Shown piece after piece: positions 8,340 to 16,579 of a DNA stretch of 64,000 nucleotides; position 1 is the stretch's first letter, and each line of letters starts with the position of its first letter. The notes beneath the pieces are model-generated. The model was not told where the DNA came from and made no database searches. It worked only from the letters and a program-made list of their open reading frames with translations. The DNA is from Thiomicrorhabdus cannonii (GTDB taxonomy: Bacteria > Pseudomonadota > Gammaproteobacteria > Thiomicrospirales > Thiomicrospiraceae). Made by a program: the position numbers and the translations under genes. Location of the stretch: the NCBI RefSeq assembly GCF_013391695.1, contig NZ_JACBGH010000003.1, positions 62,001-126,000 on the forward strand, written 5' to 3'.

Positions 8340-8645
8340 TTACGCTTTGTCTTTGTTTTCGGGTTGCGCTGGCGCTTGAGTGTTGCCTTGCGCAGTAGCG
8401 TTTTGTGCAGGCTTTTGTTCAGCGGCTACGTCAAACACGTTGTCGGCTTTCTTTTCCAACTGTTGAGCTTGCTGTGCCTGTTGTTCAGCTTCCTCTTTTT
8501 TCTTTTCTTCTTCGTCACGCATGGCGTTTTTGAAGCCTTTGATGGCGCCGCCCAAATCGCTGCCGACGTTGCGCAGACGCTTGGCACCGAAAAGAACCAG
8601 TACGATCGCCAGAATGATCAGTAATTGCCAAATGCTAATGCCCAT
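8340..8645 (-). CDS. tatA: Sec-independent protein translocase TatA
   Basis: The ATG at 8645 is chosen because GGAG lies six bases upstream and the product then begins with the canonical [20 protein letters not shown] membrane helix, followed by [19 protein letters not shown]. The 101-residue protein has a charged, Q- and A-rich tail. TatA oligomerises to form the pore of the twin-arginine translocase. It is the first gene of tatABC and lies 195 bases after the end of hinT's coding region, behind a terminator, so it probably has its own promoter. Confidence 0.96.
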   Translation of the reverse strand: MGISIWQLLIILAIVLVLFGAKRLRNVGSDLGGAIKGFKNAMRDEEEKKKEEAEQQAQQAQQLEKKADNVFDVAAEQKPAQNATAQGNTQAPAQPENKDKA

Positions 8646-8763
8646 ATTGTACTCCGTGATATGTGTTGCTTGCCGGGACACGCCATGCTGGCGTGTTCTC
8701 GACTAAAATTGTGGTTTGACCGGTTCTGTCTACGGCCACATATTAATGACCGCTAATAATAGC

Positions 8764-8783
8764 AAAAAGCCCAAGGGCTTTGC
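8764..8783 (-). terminator. Intrinsic terminator behind hinT
   Basis: On the minus strand AAAGCCC/GGGCTTT form a compact stem that runs into a TTTTT tract, 60 bases beyond the hinT stop codon. It separates the his-hinT transcript from tatABC. Confidence 0.6.
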
Positions 8784-8840
8784 ACAAAAAATACTTGTGT
8801 GCCAATGGCTTTTGATTATTGCAGCGGTGCCTCGTTATCG

Positions 8841-9161
8841 TCAGTTTCCAAGCAGGTGAATGTGGACGTGAAAGACTTCCTGTCCGCCTGCTTCGCCTGT
8901 GTTAATTTGGATTTTAAAGCCTTCCAGGTTCTGTGACTGAGCCAGTTGCGGCAGCAAGAGCATCATGTGCCCCATGAGATCACGATCCTCCGGCGTCAGG
9001 TCAAACAGCGTGGGGATTTCCTTTTTGGGGATAATCAGCAGATGAACACGCGCTTTGGGATTGATGTCTTTGATGACGATGCACTTTTCGTCTTCATAGA
9101 CGATGGACGCCGGTATCTGGCGCTCGATGATCTTGGTAAAAATGCTGCTTTCAGCGTTCAT
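8841..9161 (-). CDS. hinT: HIT-family purine nucleoside phosphoramidase
   Basis: The 106-residue protein has the histidine triad HVHIHLLG at its C terminus and the N-terminal FTKIIERQIPASIVYEDE typical of HinT. Family members hydrolyse AMP-lysine and other nucleoside phosphoramidates in the cytoplasm. It begins 11 bases after hisE, a conserved neighbourhood in gammaproteobacteria (his genes, HIT protein, tat genes), and probably ends the his transcript. Confidence 0.95.
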   Translation of the reverse strand: MNAESSIFTKIIERQIPASIVYEDEKCIVIKDINPKARVHLLIIPKKEIPTLFDLTPEDRDLMGHMMLLLPQLAQSQNLEGFKIQINTGEAGGQEVFHVHIHLLGN

Positions 9162-9172
9162 GCACAGGCTCC

Positions 9173-9502
9173 TTATTTTGAGCGGTTGGCTTTTTCTTCA
9201 TGGCCGGATAGGCCGAAGCGTCTTTGTAGTTCTTGCGTGATGTCCTGGCTGGACAGCCCTTGTGAGGCAAGCAGAACGAGGGTGTGAAACCACAGGTCGG
9301 TGATTTCATACACTAAATGAGCTTTATCGCCGTTGTGTTCGAGGTCTTTGGCCGCCATGACGGTTTCCACAGACTCTTCGGCGATTTTTTTCAGAATTTT
9401 TTCCATGCCCTTGGCGTACAGGCTGGCGACATAGGATTGGCTGGGGTCGTCCAGTTTGCGGGCTTCAAGCACCAGGTCGAGTTGTTTGAGAATGTCGCTC
9501 AT
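9173..9502 (-). CDS. hisE: Phosphoribosyl-ATP pyrophosphatase
   Basis: Second step of histidine synthesis: hydrolysis of phosphoribosyl-ATP to phosphoribosyl-AMP. The 109-residue all-helical protein has the MazG-like metal-binding [12 protein letters not shown] and the typical [21 protein letters not shown] start. It overlaps hisF by four bases. In many relatives hisI, the next-step cyclohydrolase, lies between hisF and hisE or is fused to hisE; here it is absent and this protein is only the HisE part. Confidence 0.95.
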   Translation of the reverse strand: MSDILKQLDLVLEARKLDDPSQSYVASLYAKGMEKILKKIAEESVETVMAAKDLEHNGDKAHLVYEITDLWFHTLVLLASQGLSSQDITQELQRRFGLSGHEEKANRSK

Positions 9503-10272
9503 AGACGCACCTCGATACCTTGTGCCTGCATGGCCTCTTTGGCTTCTTGCACGGTGTATTCTCCAAAATGGAAGATACTGGCGGCCAAGACCGCTTCGGC
9601 GCCGCCTTGTTTGACGCCGTCAACCAGATGCTGCAAGTTGCCGACGCCGCCGGAGGCGATCACCGGGATTTTGACGCGGCGGGTGATTTCATGCATCAGT
9701 TGCAGGTCAAAGCCGCTTTTGGTGCCGTCGCGGTCCATGCTGGTGATCAGCAGTTCGCCGGCGCCCAGCTCTTCCATCTGTTGTGCCCATTCAATGGCGT
9801 CAATGCCGGTCTCTTTGCGGCCGCCGTGGGTGAAGATCTCCCATCTGTCGGCGTCACCCGGCCTGCTGACTTTTTTGGCATCGATGGCAACGACAATGCA
9901 TTGCGAGCCGAAGGTGTCGCAGGCTTCTTTGACAAAACCGGGGTTTACGATAGCGGCCGAGTTGATGGAGACTTTGTCTGCGCCGGCATTGAGCATGCGG
10001 CGGATGTCTTCAAGGCAGCGGATGCCGCCGCCGACGGTCAGCGGAATGAATACCTGGCTGGCCACTTCTTCGACGACATGCACCATGGTGTCACGCTCGT
10101 GGGCGGTGGCGGTGATGTCTAAAAAGGTGATTTCGTCGGCGCCTTGCAGGTCGTAGCGCTTGGCGATTTCGACCGGGTCGCCGGCATCGCGGATGTCGAC
10201 AAACTGCACGCCTTTGACGACGCGGCCGTTATCGACATCCAAACAGGGAATAATGCGTTTCGCTAAACTCAT
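9499..10272 (-). CDS. hisF: Imidazole glycerol phosphate synthase, cyclase subunit
   Basis: The 257-residue TIM-barrel subunit that uses ammonia from HisH to form imidazole glycerol phosphate and AICAR. Family signatures are clear: [20 protein letters not shown] at the N terminus with catalytic aspartate, [18 protein letters not shown], and [12 protein letters not shown] near the end. Nine bases separate it from hisA and it overlaps hisE by four bases. Confidence 0.98.
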   Translation of the reverse strand: MSLAKRIIPCLDVDNGRVVKGVQFVDIRDAGDPVEIAKRYDLQGADEITFLDITATAHERDTMVHVVEEVASQVFIPLTVGGGIRCLEDIRRMLNAGADKVSINSAAIVNPGFVKEACDTFGSQCIVVAIDAKKVSRPGDADRWEIFTHGGRKETGIDAIEWAQQMEELGAGELLITSMDRDGTKSGFDLQLMHEITRRVKIPVIASGGVGNLQHLVDGVKQGGAEAVLAASIFHFGEYTVQEAKEAMQAQGIEVRL

Positions 10273-10281
10273 GGGCGCGCC

Positions 10282-11025
10282 TTATTTAAAAGGGGAAAGT
10301 TCATCGGATAGCGCCTGGCCGGCCTGGAAATCGAGCGTGCCTTCGTAGATGGCGCGGCCGGTTATGGCGCCGCTGACGCCGTCGGCTTCGATGGTCGCCA
10401 GATGGCGGATATCGTCCAGGTTGGTGATGCCGCCTGAGGCGATAATCGGAATATTGACCGCTTTGGCGAGTGCCTGAGTGGCTTCGATATTCACACCCTG
10501 CATCATGCCGTCACGCCCGATGTCGGTATAGATAATCGCTTCAACCCCGTCGTTTTCGAATTGCTTGGCCAGTGTTTTGACCTCGAAATCGGTGACTTCG
10601 GCCCAGCCGTTGATGGCGACCATGCCGTCTTTAGCGTCAAGGCCGACCATGATGTGACCCGGGAAGGCTTGGCAGGCTTCGGCAACGAACTCAGGGTTGT
10701 GAACCGCTTTGGTGCCGATAATGCAGTAGCTGACGCCGGCGTTCAGGTAGGCTTCGATGGTTTTCAGGTCGCGGATGCCGCCGCCGATTTGGATCGGTAG
10801 TTCAGGATAGGCTTCACGCACTTGATACACGGCTGAGTCATTGACCGGTTTGCCGTCGAAGGCGCCGTTGAGGTCAACCATGTGCAGGCGGCGTGCGCCC
10901 TGGCTGACCCAGCGTTCCGCCATGGCGACGATGTCGCCGGAGAAAACGGTGGCGTCTTCCATAATGCCTTGACGCAGGCGTACGCATTGGCCGTCTTTTA
11001 AGTCAATTGCTGGAATGAGTAGCAT
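10282..11025 (-). CDS. hisA: ProFAR isomerase
   Basis: The 247-residue TIM barrel converts ProFAR to PRFAR, the substrate of HisF/HisH. It shows [19 protein letters not shown] at the N terminus with catalytic D8, [12 protein letters not shown], and the second catalytic aspartate in [13 protein letters not shown]. It lies between hisH and hisF in the operon. Confidence 0.98.
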   Translation of the reverse strand: MLLIPAIDLKDGQCVRLRQGIMEDATVFSGDIVAMAERWVSQGARRLHMVDLNGAFDGKPVNDSAVYQVREAYPELPIQIGGGIRDLKTIEAYLNAGVSYCIIGTKAVHNPEFVAEACQAFPGHIMVGLDAKDGMVAINGWAEVTDFEVKTLAKQFENDGVEAIIYTDIGRDGMMQGVNIEATQALAKAVNIPIIASGGITNLDDIRHLATIEADGVSGAITGRAIYEGTLDFQAGQALSDELSPFK

Positions 11026-11050
11026 AGAGTTTACGTCCTAGGAAATCAGA

Positions 11051-11689
11051 TCAGTGGCCGTTCCAGGCCAGGAAATTCTTAAACAGTTGCAGGCCATGTT
11101 CGGCGCTTTTTTCGGGATGCGCTTGAATGGCAAATAGGTTTTGGTGGCTCAGTGCCGAGGCAAAAGTCTGTCCATGCGTGGTTTCGCCGGCAATGTAGGC
11201 TTTGTTTTCCGGCTGCACAAAGTAGCTGTGTACGAAATAAAAGCGGCTATCCTGGGGGATGTTATGCCATAAAGGGTGATCGTTGGTTTGATGGATTTGG
11301 TTCCAGCCCATATGCGGGATCTTGAGTTCCGGGTGGGCGGTTTCATCAAAATGTACCACTTGGCCTTTGATGACATCCAAACAGTCAACGCCGTTGTTCT
11401 CGTCGCTGTGACTCATCAACACTTGCAGGCCCATGCAGATGCCGAAAAAAGGTTTTTCTTTGGCGGCTTTCTGGATGGGGTGAATCATGCCGGTATCCAT
11501 CAGGGCTTTCATGCACGCTTTGGCCGCGCCCTGGCCGGGGAAAATGATGGCGTCGGCGTCTTCGATTTCACCAGGATGGCTGGTGACGATGATGCGCGTC
11601 TGCGCGTCGGCCATGTGCTCAGCCGCTTTGGAAACCGAACGCAGATTGCCCATGCCGTAGTCAACGACGGCGACGAGTTTCTGATTCAT
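11051..11689 (-). CDS. hisH: Imidazole glycerol phosphate synthase, glutaminase subunit
   Basis: A class I glutamine amidotransferase of 212 residues that feeds ammonia to HisF. The nucleophile elbow is PFFGICMGLQVLM with the catalytic cysteine, and the catalytic His and Glu are in IQAHPEKSAEHG. The N terminus VAVVDYGMGNLRSV is typical. Its ATG overlaps the hisB stop by one base. Confidence 0.98.
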   Translation of the reverse strand: MNQKLVAVVDYGMGNLRSVSKAAEHMADAQTRIIVTSHPGEIEDADAIIFPGQGAAKACMKALMDTGMIHPIQKAAKEKPFFGICMGLQVLMSHSDENNGVDCLDVIKGQVVHFDETAHPELKIPHMGWNQIHQTNDHPLWHNIPQDSRFYFVHSYFVQPENKAYIAGETTHGQTFASALSHQNLFAIQAHPEKSAEHGLQLFKNFLAWNGH

Positions 11690-12276
11690 TACAGGCTTCC
11701 TTTGGTTGACGGCATTTTGCCGGCCATGCGTTCATCGGTGGAAAGCGCCATGCGCAATGCACGCCCAAAGGCTTTGAAAATGGTTTCGGCCTGATGGTGG
11801 GCGTTGATGCCGCGAATGTTGTCGATATGCAAGGTGGCCTGCGCGTGGTTCACAAAGCCTTGGAAGAATTCCATGACAAGCTGTGTTTCGAACGTGCCGA
11901 TCTGTTCACGGGTAAAGTCGCAGTGAAATTGCAAACCGGGACGACCCGACAGATCGATGACGACGCGCGACAGGGCTTCGTCCAGCGGTACATAGGCATG
12001 TCCGTAGCGGGTGATGCCTTTTTTGTCGCCCACGGCGGTTTTGATGGCCTGGCCCAATGCAATGCCGACATCTTCAACGGTATGATGGTCGTCGATGTGC
12101 AGATCGCCATTGGCTTGGATATCTAGGTCAATCATGCCGTGACGTGCGATCTGGTCGAGCATATGTTCAAAAAAAGGCACGCCAGTGTTGAGCTTGGCTT
12201 CACCTTGGCCGTCAAGATTGACAGAAATTTTGATTTGGGTTTCTAAAGTATTGCGTTCAATCGTGGCTGTGCGCAT
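11689..12276 (-). CDS. hisB: Imidazoleglycerol-phosphate dehydratase
   Basis: The chosen ATG at 12276 gives 195 residues, the normal length for the monofunctional enzyme, with an AGGA element upstream; an in-frame TTG six codons earlier is less likely. Metal-binding histidine motifs are present: [27 protein letters not shown], and [17 protein letters not shown]. It lacks the histidinol-phosphatase domain found in the E. coli fusion. It is the first gene of hisBHAFE-hinT. Confidence 0.97.
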   Translation of the reverse strand: MRTATIERNTLETQIKISVNLDGQGEAKLNTGVPFFEHMLDQIARHGMIDLDIQANGDLHIDDHHTVEDVGIALGQAIKTAVGDKKGITRYGHAYVPLDEALSRVVIDLSGRPGLQFHCDFTREQIGTFETQLVMEFFQGFVNHAQATLHIDNIRGINAHHQAETIFKAFGRALRMALSTDERMAGKMPSTKGSL

Positions 12277-12294
12277 TGCTTGAATCCTGTACAA

Positions 12295-12726
12295 CTGTAA
12301 GTGGCAATATAATAACTGAAAATTGTGAATAATGTCGGTTAGATGTCAGTCAATCCATAGGGTGGGATTTTGCGTTGACGGCCGGTTAAAGCGGTTGTAC
12401 CTGGCAGGGTGGTCCAGGTAGCTTGCAAGTTTGGTAAAGATTGTTTGATATACCCATATAAATTTTTTTTAGTACAGAATAAAAGGTATGTTTGGGATAA
12501 TTGCGGGGTTTAACTTCTGGAATCGCCTGTTTCGTTTTGAAAGTGTTTGGGTTTGGATTGCATCAAAATCTTGATGTGAAACAAGTTTGAACGGCATTTA
12601 ATAAAAAAAGGCCGGAAGCGAGCATTGTATAATCAAGCTCGACTGAGGAGCCTCTTTTTGTTAATGAAATGCAATTTTCAAAACGGAAGGGGTAAAACTT
12701 AAAGACTATAAAGGGGAATCCGACTG
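12295..12726 (+). promoter_or_regulatory. Intergenic region with promoter of the ccoNOQP operon
   Basis: A 432-base stretch without genes between the divergent his and cco operons. A TATAAT box lies at 12628-12633, 94 bases before ccoN, without an obvious -35 box, which would suit an activator-dependent promoter. A perfect 16-base palindrome CATCAAaatcTTGATG lies at 12561-12576; it has the two FNR half-sites in the wrong orientation. Another stem (tacctgg/ccaggta) lies near 12399-12421. A small GAGG/CCTC stem with T-run at 12644-12659 and an AGGGGA ribosome site precede ccoN. Confidence 0.5.
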
Positions 12727-14157
12727 ATGGATACTGTAGCAAAACCACAATATGACAATGGGGTGGTTAAGTATTTAACGGTGGGTGCAATCGTCTTCTT
12801 GGTGCTGGGTACTTTTATGGGTACGTTTGCAGCATCGCAGTTGGCATGGCCTGCGTTAAATTTTGACATTGCGGAAATTACGTTTGCTCGTTTGCGTGTA
12901 ATGCATACGAACACCGTTATCTTCGCGTTTGGTGGTATGACTTTGATGGCGACCGCTTTCTATACCGTACAGCGTACGAACGGTGTGAAGCTGTGGAGCA
13001 ACTCAATGGCCTGGTGGACAGCGATTTTGTTCACAATTGGTCTGTTGGCCGTTGTTGTGACCATCTCTTTAGGGATGACGACTGGTAAAGAGTACCATGA
13101 GCAAGAGTGGCCGCTGGCAATCGCGGTTGCAGTTGTATGGACTTTGTATACGTTCAACTTTGTAATGACCATTGCGTCACGTAACAAAGAAACTCACCCG
13201 AACGTGTATGTTTCTAACTGGTTCTTCCTGGGTATGATGATCGCAATCACTTACTTGTATGTGGTTAACGGTTTGGCAATTCCTGTTTCTCTGTTCCGTT
13301 CTTACTCTATGTTTGCCGGTGTGCAAGATGCCATGATTCAGTGGTGGTGGGGTCATAACGCGGTAGGTTTCTTCTTGACGGCTGGTTTCTTGGCGATCAT
13401 GTACTACTTCGTTCCTAAGCAAGCACAGCGTCCAATCTACTCATACCGCCTGTCAGTCATTCACTTCTGGGCATTGATGTTCGGTTATGTATGGTTGGGT
13501 GCTCACCACTTGCAATACACGGCACTGCCAGACTGGACAGGTTCGTTGGGTGCGGTTATTTCTTTGGCGATGATTATCCCTTCATGGGGTGGCGCGCTTA
13601 ACGGTATGTTGACGCTTTCAGGTGCTTGGGACCGTCTGCGTACGGATTACATTCTTCGTTTCTTGATCATCTCATTGGCTTTCTATGCGATGTCAACGTT
13701 CGAAGGTCCTGTAATGGCTTCTAAAACTGTAAACGCACTATCTCACTACACTGACTGGACGGTTGGTCACGTTCACTCTGGCGCTTTGGGTTGGGTTGCG
13801 ATGGTTTCTATCGGTGCGTTGTACCACATGGTAATGAAATTGTGGAACACTGAAATGTACTCGATGAAACTGATTAACTTCCATTTCTGGTTGGCTACGA
13901 TTGGTACGGTGTTCTATATCGTTGCAATGTGGGTATCAGGCATCATGCAAGGTTTGATGTGGCGTGCTTATGACGAGTACGGTACTTTGGCCTACACCTT
14001 TGCTGAGTCTGTTGCAGCAATGCACCCATACTATGCAATGCGTGCACTAGGTGGTCTGTTGTTCTTCAGTGGTGCTGCGGTGATGTTGTACAACGTTGTG
14101 ATGACAATCCGTATGGCTAACGCTAAAGCGACAAGCCAAGTCGGTGCACACGCATAA
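12727..14157 (+). CDS. ccoN: cbb3-type cytochrome c oxidase catalytic subunit I
   Basis: The 476-residue protein has about 12 membrane helices and the histidine ligands of low-spin haem b, high-spin haem b3 and CuB (ARLRVMHTNTVIFAFGG, QWWWGHNAVGFFLTAGFLA, WLGAHHLQYTALPDW, DWTVGHVHSGALGWV). It reduces oxygen to water with high affinity and pumps protons. It is first in ccoNOQP. Codon use here favours GGT, CGT and AAC more than the neighbouring operons, as expected for a highly expressed gene. Confidence 0.98.
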   Translation: MDTVAKPQYDNGVVKYLTVGAIVFLVLGTFMGTFAASQLAWPALNFDIAEITFARLRVMHTNTVIFAFGGMTLMATAFYTVQRTNGVKLWSNSMAWWTAILFTIGLLAVVVTISLGMTTGKEYHEQEWPLAIAVAVVWTLYTFNFVMTIASRNKETHPNVYVSNWFFLGMMIAITYLYVVNGLAIPVSLFRSYSMFAGVQDAMIQWWWGHNAVGFFLTAGFLAIMYYFVPKQAQRPIYSYRLSVIHFWALMFGYVWLGAHHLQYTALPDWTGSLGAVISLAMIIPSWGGALNGMLTLSGAWDRLRTDYILRFLIISLAFYAMSTFEGPVMASKTVNALSHYTDWTVGHVHSGALGWVAMVSIGALYHMVMKLWNTEMYSMKLINFHFWLATIGTVFYIVAMWVSGIMQGLMWRAYDEYGTLAYTFAESVAAMHPYYAMRALGGLLFFSGAAVMLYNVVMTIRMANAKATSQVGAHA

Positions 14158-14171
14158 TAACGATAGAGCAT

Positions 14172-14195
14172 AAGCGGTAAGTAACGTTACCGCTT
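14172..14195 (+). promoter_or_regulatory. Stem-loop between ccoN and ccoO
   Basis: A perfect 9-bp stem (aagcggtaa / ttaccgctt) with a six-base loop lies 14 bases after the ccoN stop. There is no T-run, so it probably stabilises or adjusts the relative amount of the upstream message rather than terminating it. Confidence 0.45.
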
Positions 14196-14228
14196 GACTG
14201 AAACTAATGAGTTGAGGAGCACAAACTC

Positions 14229-15059
14229 ATGGCTGACAATCAACAACCAAAAAACCTTCAGGATGGTTTGGAGCGCAATATTTTTGCGCTGTTCCTGGCA
14301 ACGGCATTCGCGGTTTCTATCGCGGGTATTGTTGAAATCGTACCGCTGTTTTATCTCAAATCTGCTGTGGATTACACCGAGCAAACAGATAAATACGGTA
14401 ACGCTAAAAACGAAAAGTTCCCAGAATTGGTTTGGGAACGTACTTTCACTGAAGACGCAAACGGTAAACTGGTAGCCGACAAGGCGCTTTACAAGTTGGA
14501 TAAAAACGGTAAAGCGGTTATGGCGGACTGGAAAGCCGGAGATGGCGTGCGTCCATACACTCCTCTAGAGTTGGCTGGCCGTGACATCTACCTTCGTGAA
14601 GGTTGCTATATCTGTCACTCGCAAATGATCCGTCCGTTCCGTGATGAACGCGAGCGTTATGGTCATTATTCTTTGGCGACTGAGTCCATGTACGATCACC
14701 CGATGCAGTGGGGTTCAAAACGTACTGGTCCTGACTTGGCTCGTCTTGGCGGCAAATACTCAGATGAATGGCACGTTATGCACTTGATCCGTCCACAAGA
14801 CATGGTGCCCGAGTCAGTTATGCCGGCTTATCCTTGGTTGGTCGAGAACAGTATTGAAAAAGATTTCTTTGGTACTGAGCGTGATATGAACAAGCGTCTT
14901 TCAGTAATGCGTACTCTGGGTGTTCCGTACACTGATGAGGAAATTGAAAACGCCAATGCGGCTATCAAAGGGCATACTGAGATGGATGCACTAGTAGCTT
15001 ACCTGCAAGTTCTTGGAACAATGGTTAAGCTTGACGATAGCAAAACATATCGTGAGTAA
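14229..15059 (+). CDS. ccoO: cbb3 oxidase mono-haem cytochrome c subunit II
   Basis: The 276-residue protein has one N-terminal membrane helix (residues about 18-42) and a periplasmic cytochrome c domain with the haem site CYICH at 126-130; the methionine ligand is likely in [12 protein letters not shown]. It passes electrons from CcoP to CcoN. A GAGGAG ribosome site precedes the ATG. It is somewhat longer than many CcoO proteins because of a lysine-rich insert at residues 50-105. Confidence 0.97.
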   Translation: MADNQQPKNLQDGLERNIFALFLATAFAVSIAGIVEIVPLFYLKSAVDYTEQTDKYGNAKNEKFPELVWERTFTEDANGKLVADKALYKLDKNGKAVMADWKAGDGVRPYTPLELAGRDIYLREGCYICHSQMIRPFRDERERYGHYSLATESMYDHPMQWGSKRTGPDLARLGGKYSDEWHVMHLIRPQDMVPESVMPAYPWLVENSIEKDFFGTERDMNKRLSVMRTLGVPYTDEEIENANAAIKGHTEMDALVAYLQVLGTMVKLDDSKTYRE

Positions 15060-15064
15060 ACTGC

Positions 15065-15247
15065 GTGAGCAATCTTGAACAATATCTGAGCACGGACTGG
15101 TCTGCAATGACAGGCCAGGACTGGGCTGGATTAATCATCACAGTCTTGGTTTTCTTGGGAATGCTGATTACCTTCTGGATGACTCTGCGTCCCGGTAAGC
15201 GTAAAGAGCTTGAAGAAGAAAAATACAAAATACTGAAAGATGACTAA
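15065..15247 (+). CDS. ccoQ: cbb3 oxidase small subunit CcoQ
   Basis: A 60-residue protein with a single membrane helix (LIITVLVFLGMLITFWMTL) followed by the charged tail RPGKRKELEEEKYKI, typical for CcoQ/FixQ, which stabilises the complex. The start is the GTG at 15065, five bases after the ccoO stop, with only a weak ribosome site, so translation is probably coupled to ccoO. It lies between ccoO and ccoP in the canonical order. Confidence 0.9.
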   Translation: MSNLEQYLSTDWSAMTGQDWAGLIITVLVFLGMLITFWMTLRPGKRKELEEEKYKILKDD

Positions 15248-15268
15248 TTTATTCTGAGGAGACTAACT

Positions 15269-16177
15269 ATGGCACTACACAATCCATGGCCAGATGAAGG
15301 GAATACCGGCCATATTTGGGATGAAGATCTACGTGAACTAGACAACCCGCCGCCGCTATGGTGGATGCTGTCGTTTTACGCAGGCTTTATCATGATCGTT
15401 TTCTATGCTTTGTACTACCCAACTATTCCGTTGACGGATAACTCCGGTGAGTTCACCAAAGGTATGGCAGGTTGGACACAGGTTGAAGAGTACCATGATG
15501 ATTACACGGTACTTAAAGACTGGCGTAAGGCCAAATTCGCTGACAAGGAAGAAAAACTGGCGACTATGTCGGTTGATGAAATCCTGAAAGACGAAGATAT
15601 GAAGTCTTATGCAGTGGCTACTTCAAAAATGCTTTTCGGTGACTACTGTGCGGCGTGTCATGGCGCGGGCGGTCAAGGTAACCCGAACTTCCCGGTTTTG
15701 GCGGATGATGATTGGTTGTGGGGCGGTAAAGCGGCTCAAATCGAAGCGACTATCAACAATGGCCGTATCGGTAATATGCCTGCAAAAGGCATGATGGGTA
15801 ACTTGACTGAACAAGAAATCGCTGACGTTGCTGATTACGTGATCGCGTTGTCTGAAGGTAAAGGCAATGACACTACGTTTGCTGCAGGTAAGGCAGTCTA
15901 CACCAAAGGTATGTGTATGGCTTGCCATGGCCCGGCCGGTAAGCCATTGGCTCCAGCAGGTGCGGCTAACCTAACAGACCAGGTTTGGCGTTTCAGTGCT
16001 GATCGTGATGAAGTTATTAACGTCATCACAAACGGTGTAAACGTGAAGAAAAACGGTGTTTACCTAGCTGGTACAAAACAAGCGGTAATGCCGGCGTTCA
16101 AAGAGCGTTTGCCAAATGCTGAAGTTAACGTTAAACGTCTAGCTGTTTATGTTCACGCGCTTGGCGGTGGACAGTAA
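15269..16177 (+). CDS. ccoP: cbb3 oxidase di-haem cytochrome c subunit III
   Basis: The 302-residue protein has an N-terminal membrane helix (LWWMLSFYAGFIMIVFYALY) and two cytochrome c domains with CAACH at about 127-131 and CMACH at about 216-220. It accepts electrons from soluble cytochromes and passes them to CcoO. A GAGGAG site stands before the ATG. The ccoNOQP transcript appears to end with a weak G/C-rich stem shortly after this gene. Confidence 0.98.
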   Translation: MALHNPWPDEGNTGHIWDEDLRELDNPPPLWWMLSFYAGFIMIVFYALYYPTIPLTDNSGEFTKGMAGWTQVEEYHDDYTVLKDWRKAKFADKEEKLATMSVDEILKDEDMKSYAVATSKMLFGDYCAACHGAGGQGNPNFPVLADDDWLWGGKAAQIEATINNGRIGNMPAKGMMGNLTEQEIADVADYVIALSEGKGNDTTFAAGKAVYTKGMCMACHGPAGKPLAPAGAANLTDQVWRFSADRDEVINVITNGVNVKKNGVYLAGTKQAVMPAFKERLPNAEVNVKRLAVYVHALGGGQ

Positions 16178-16206
16178 GGTGATTGATGTGATCATCGCTT
16201 AACTGA

Positions 16207-16242
16207 AAGAGGAGGGGAGGGCGTTTGTTCTCCCTTCTTTGT
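16207..16242 (+). terminator. Weak terminator-like stem behind ccoP
   Basis: The sequence gaggggag ... ctcccttc forms an imperfect stem followed by a short mixed T-tract (tttgttt), 30 bases after ccoP. Confidence 0.4.
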
Positions 16243-16259
16243 TTCGGTCGTTCATTAAC

Positions 16260-16273
16260 TTGATTTAAATCAA
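16260..16273 (+). promoter_or_regulatory. Perfect FNR/Anr-type palindrome
   Basis: TTGATTTAAATCAA matches the FNR consensus TTGAT-N4-ATCAA without mismatch. It is centred about 27 bases before the start of the 46-residue reading frame at 16294. At the usual -41.5 spacing transcription would start inside that frame, so the site either activates a transcript for ccoG downstream, acts as a repressor site, or serves an unusual promoter geometry. Confidence 0.7.
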
Positions 16274-16293
16274 GAATACTGAGGAGTATAGAT

Positions 16294-16434
16294 ATGGGTG
16301 ATTTAAATAATGACTGGGTACTATGGGGCTCTATTGGCGCGCTGGTACTTTCAATCGTAGCGTTGGTTGCCTTTGGATGGAAAGCAACGCGCGGAATTGA
16401 AGGTCTTGAAAAAGACGAAAACACAAAGGACTGA
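16294..16434 (+). CDS. 46-residue single-helix membrane protein next to ccoNOQP
   Basis: An ATG at 16294 with a GAGGAG ribosome site seven bases upstream opens a 46-codon frame. The product starts MGDLNNDWVLWGSIG, has one membrane helix (about residues 9-28, LWGSIGALVLSIVALVAFGW) and a charged tail ending EKDENTKD. It lies between ccoP and ccoG, directly behind an FNR palindrome and before a strong terminator. Size and context recall CcoM, the small extra subunit of the Pseudomonas stutzeri cbb3 oxidase, but sequence identity to CcoM cannot be claimed from inspection. It is too short for routine gene calling and could be missed in annotation. Confidence 0.75.
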   Translation: MGDLNNDWVLWGSIGALVLSIVALVAFGWKATRGIEGLEKDENTKD

Positions 16435-16452
16435 TATTCGGTTCTTGTGAAT

Positions 16453-16490
16453 AAAAATAGGCCTACAGATGTAGGCCTATTTTTATTTAT
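16453..16490. terminator. Strong bidirectional terminator
   Basis: A perfect 14-bp stem (aaaaataggcctac / gtaggcctattttt, 16453-16466 and 16471-16484) with a four-base loop, with A-run before and T-run after it. It closes the transcript of the 46-residue gene and isolates ccoG. Confidence 0.85.
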
Positions 16491-16579
16491 AAGCCACAAT
16501 AAAAATATTGACTTATCACTGGTAGGGTAATTTTTATAGAATGTCAGCCGAAAGGAATTAGGATTGCAAGGATCGCCTT

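Noticed and set aside
12439-12470. Possible FNR site before ccoN around TTTGATATACCCATATAA
   Set aside because: Only one half matches; the other half lacks ATCAA.
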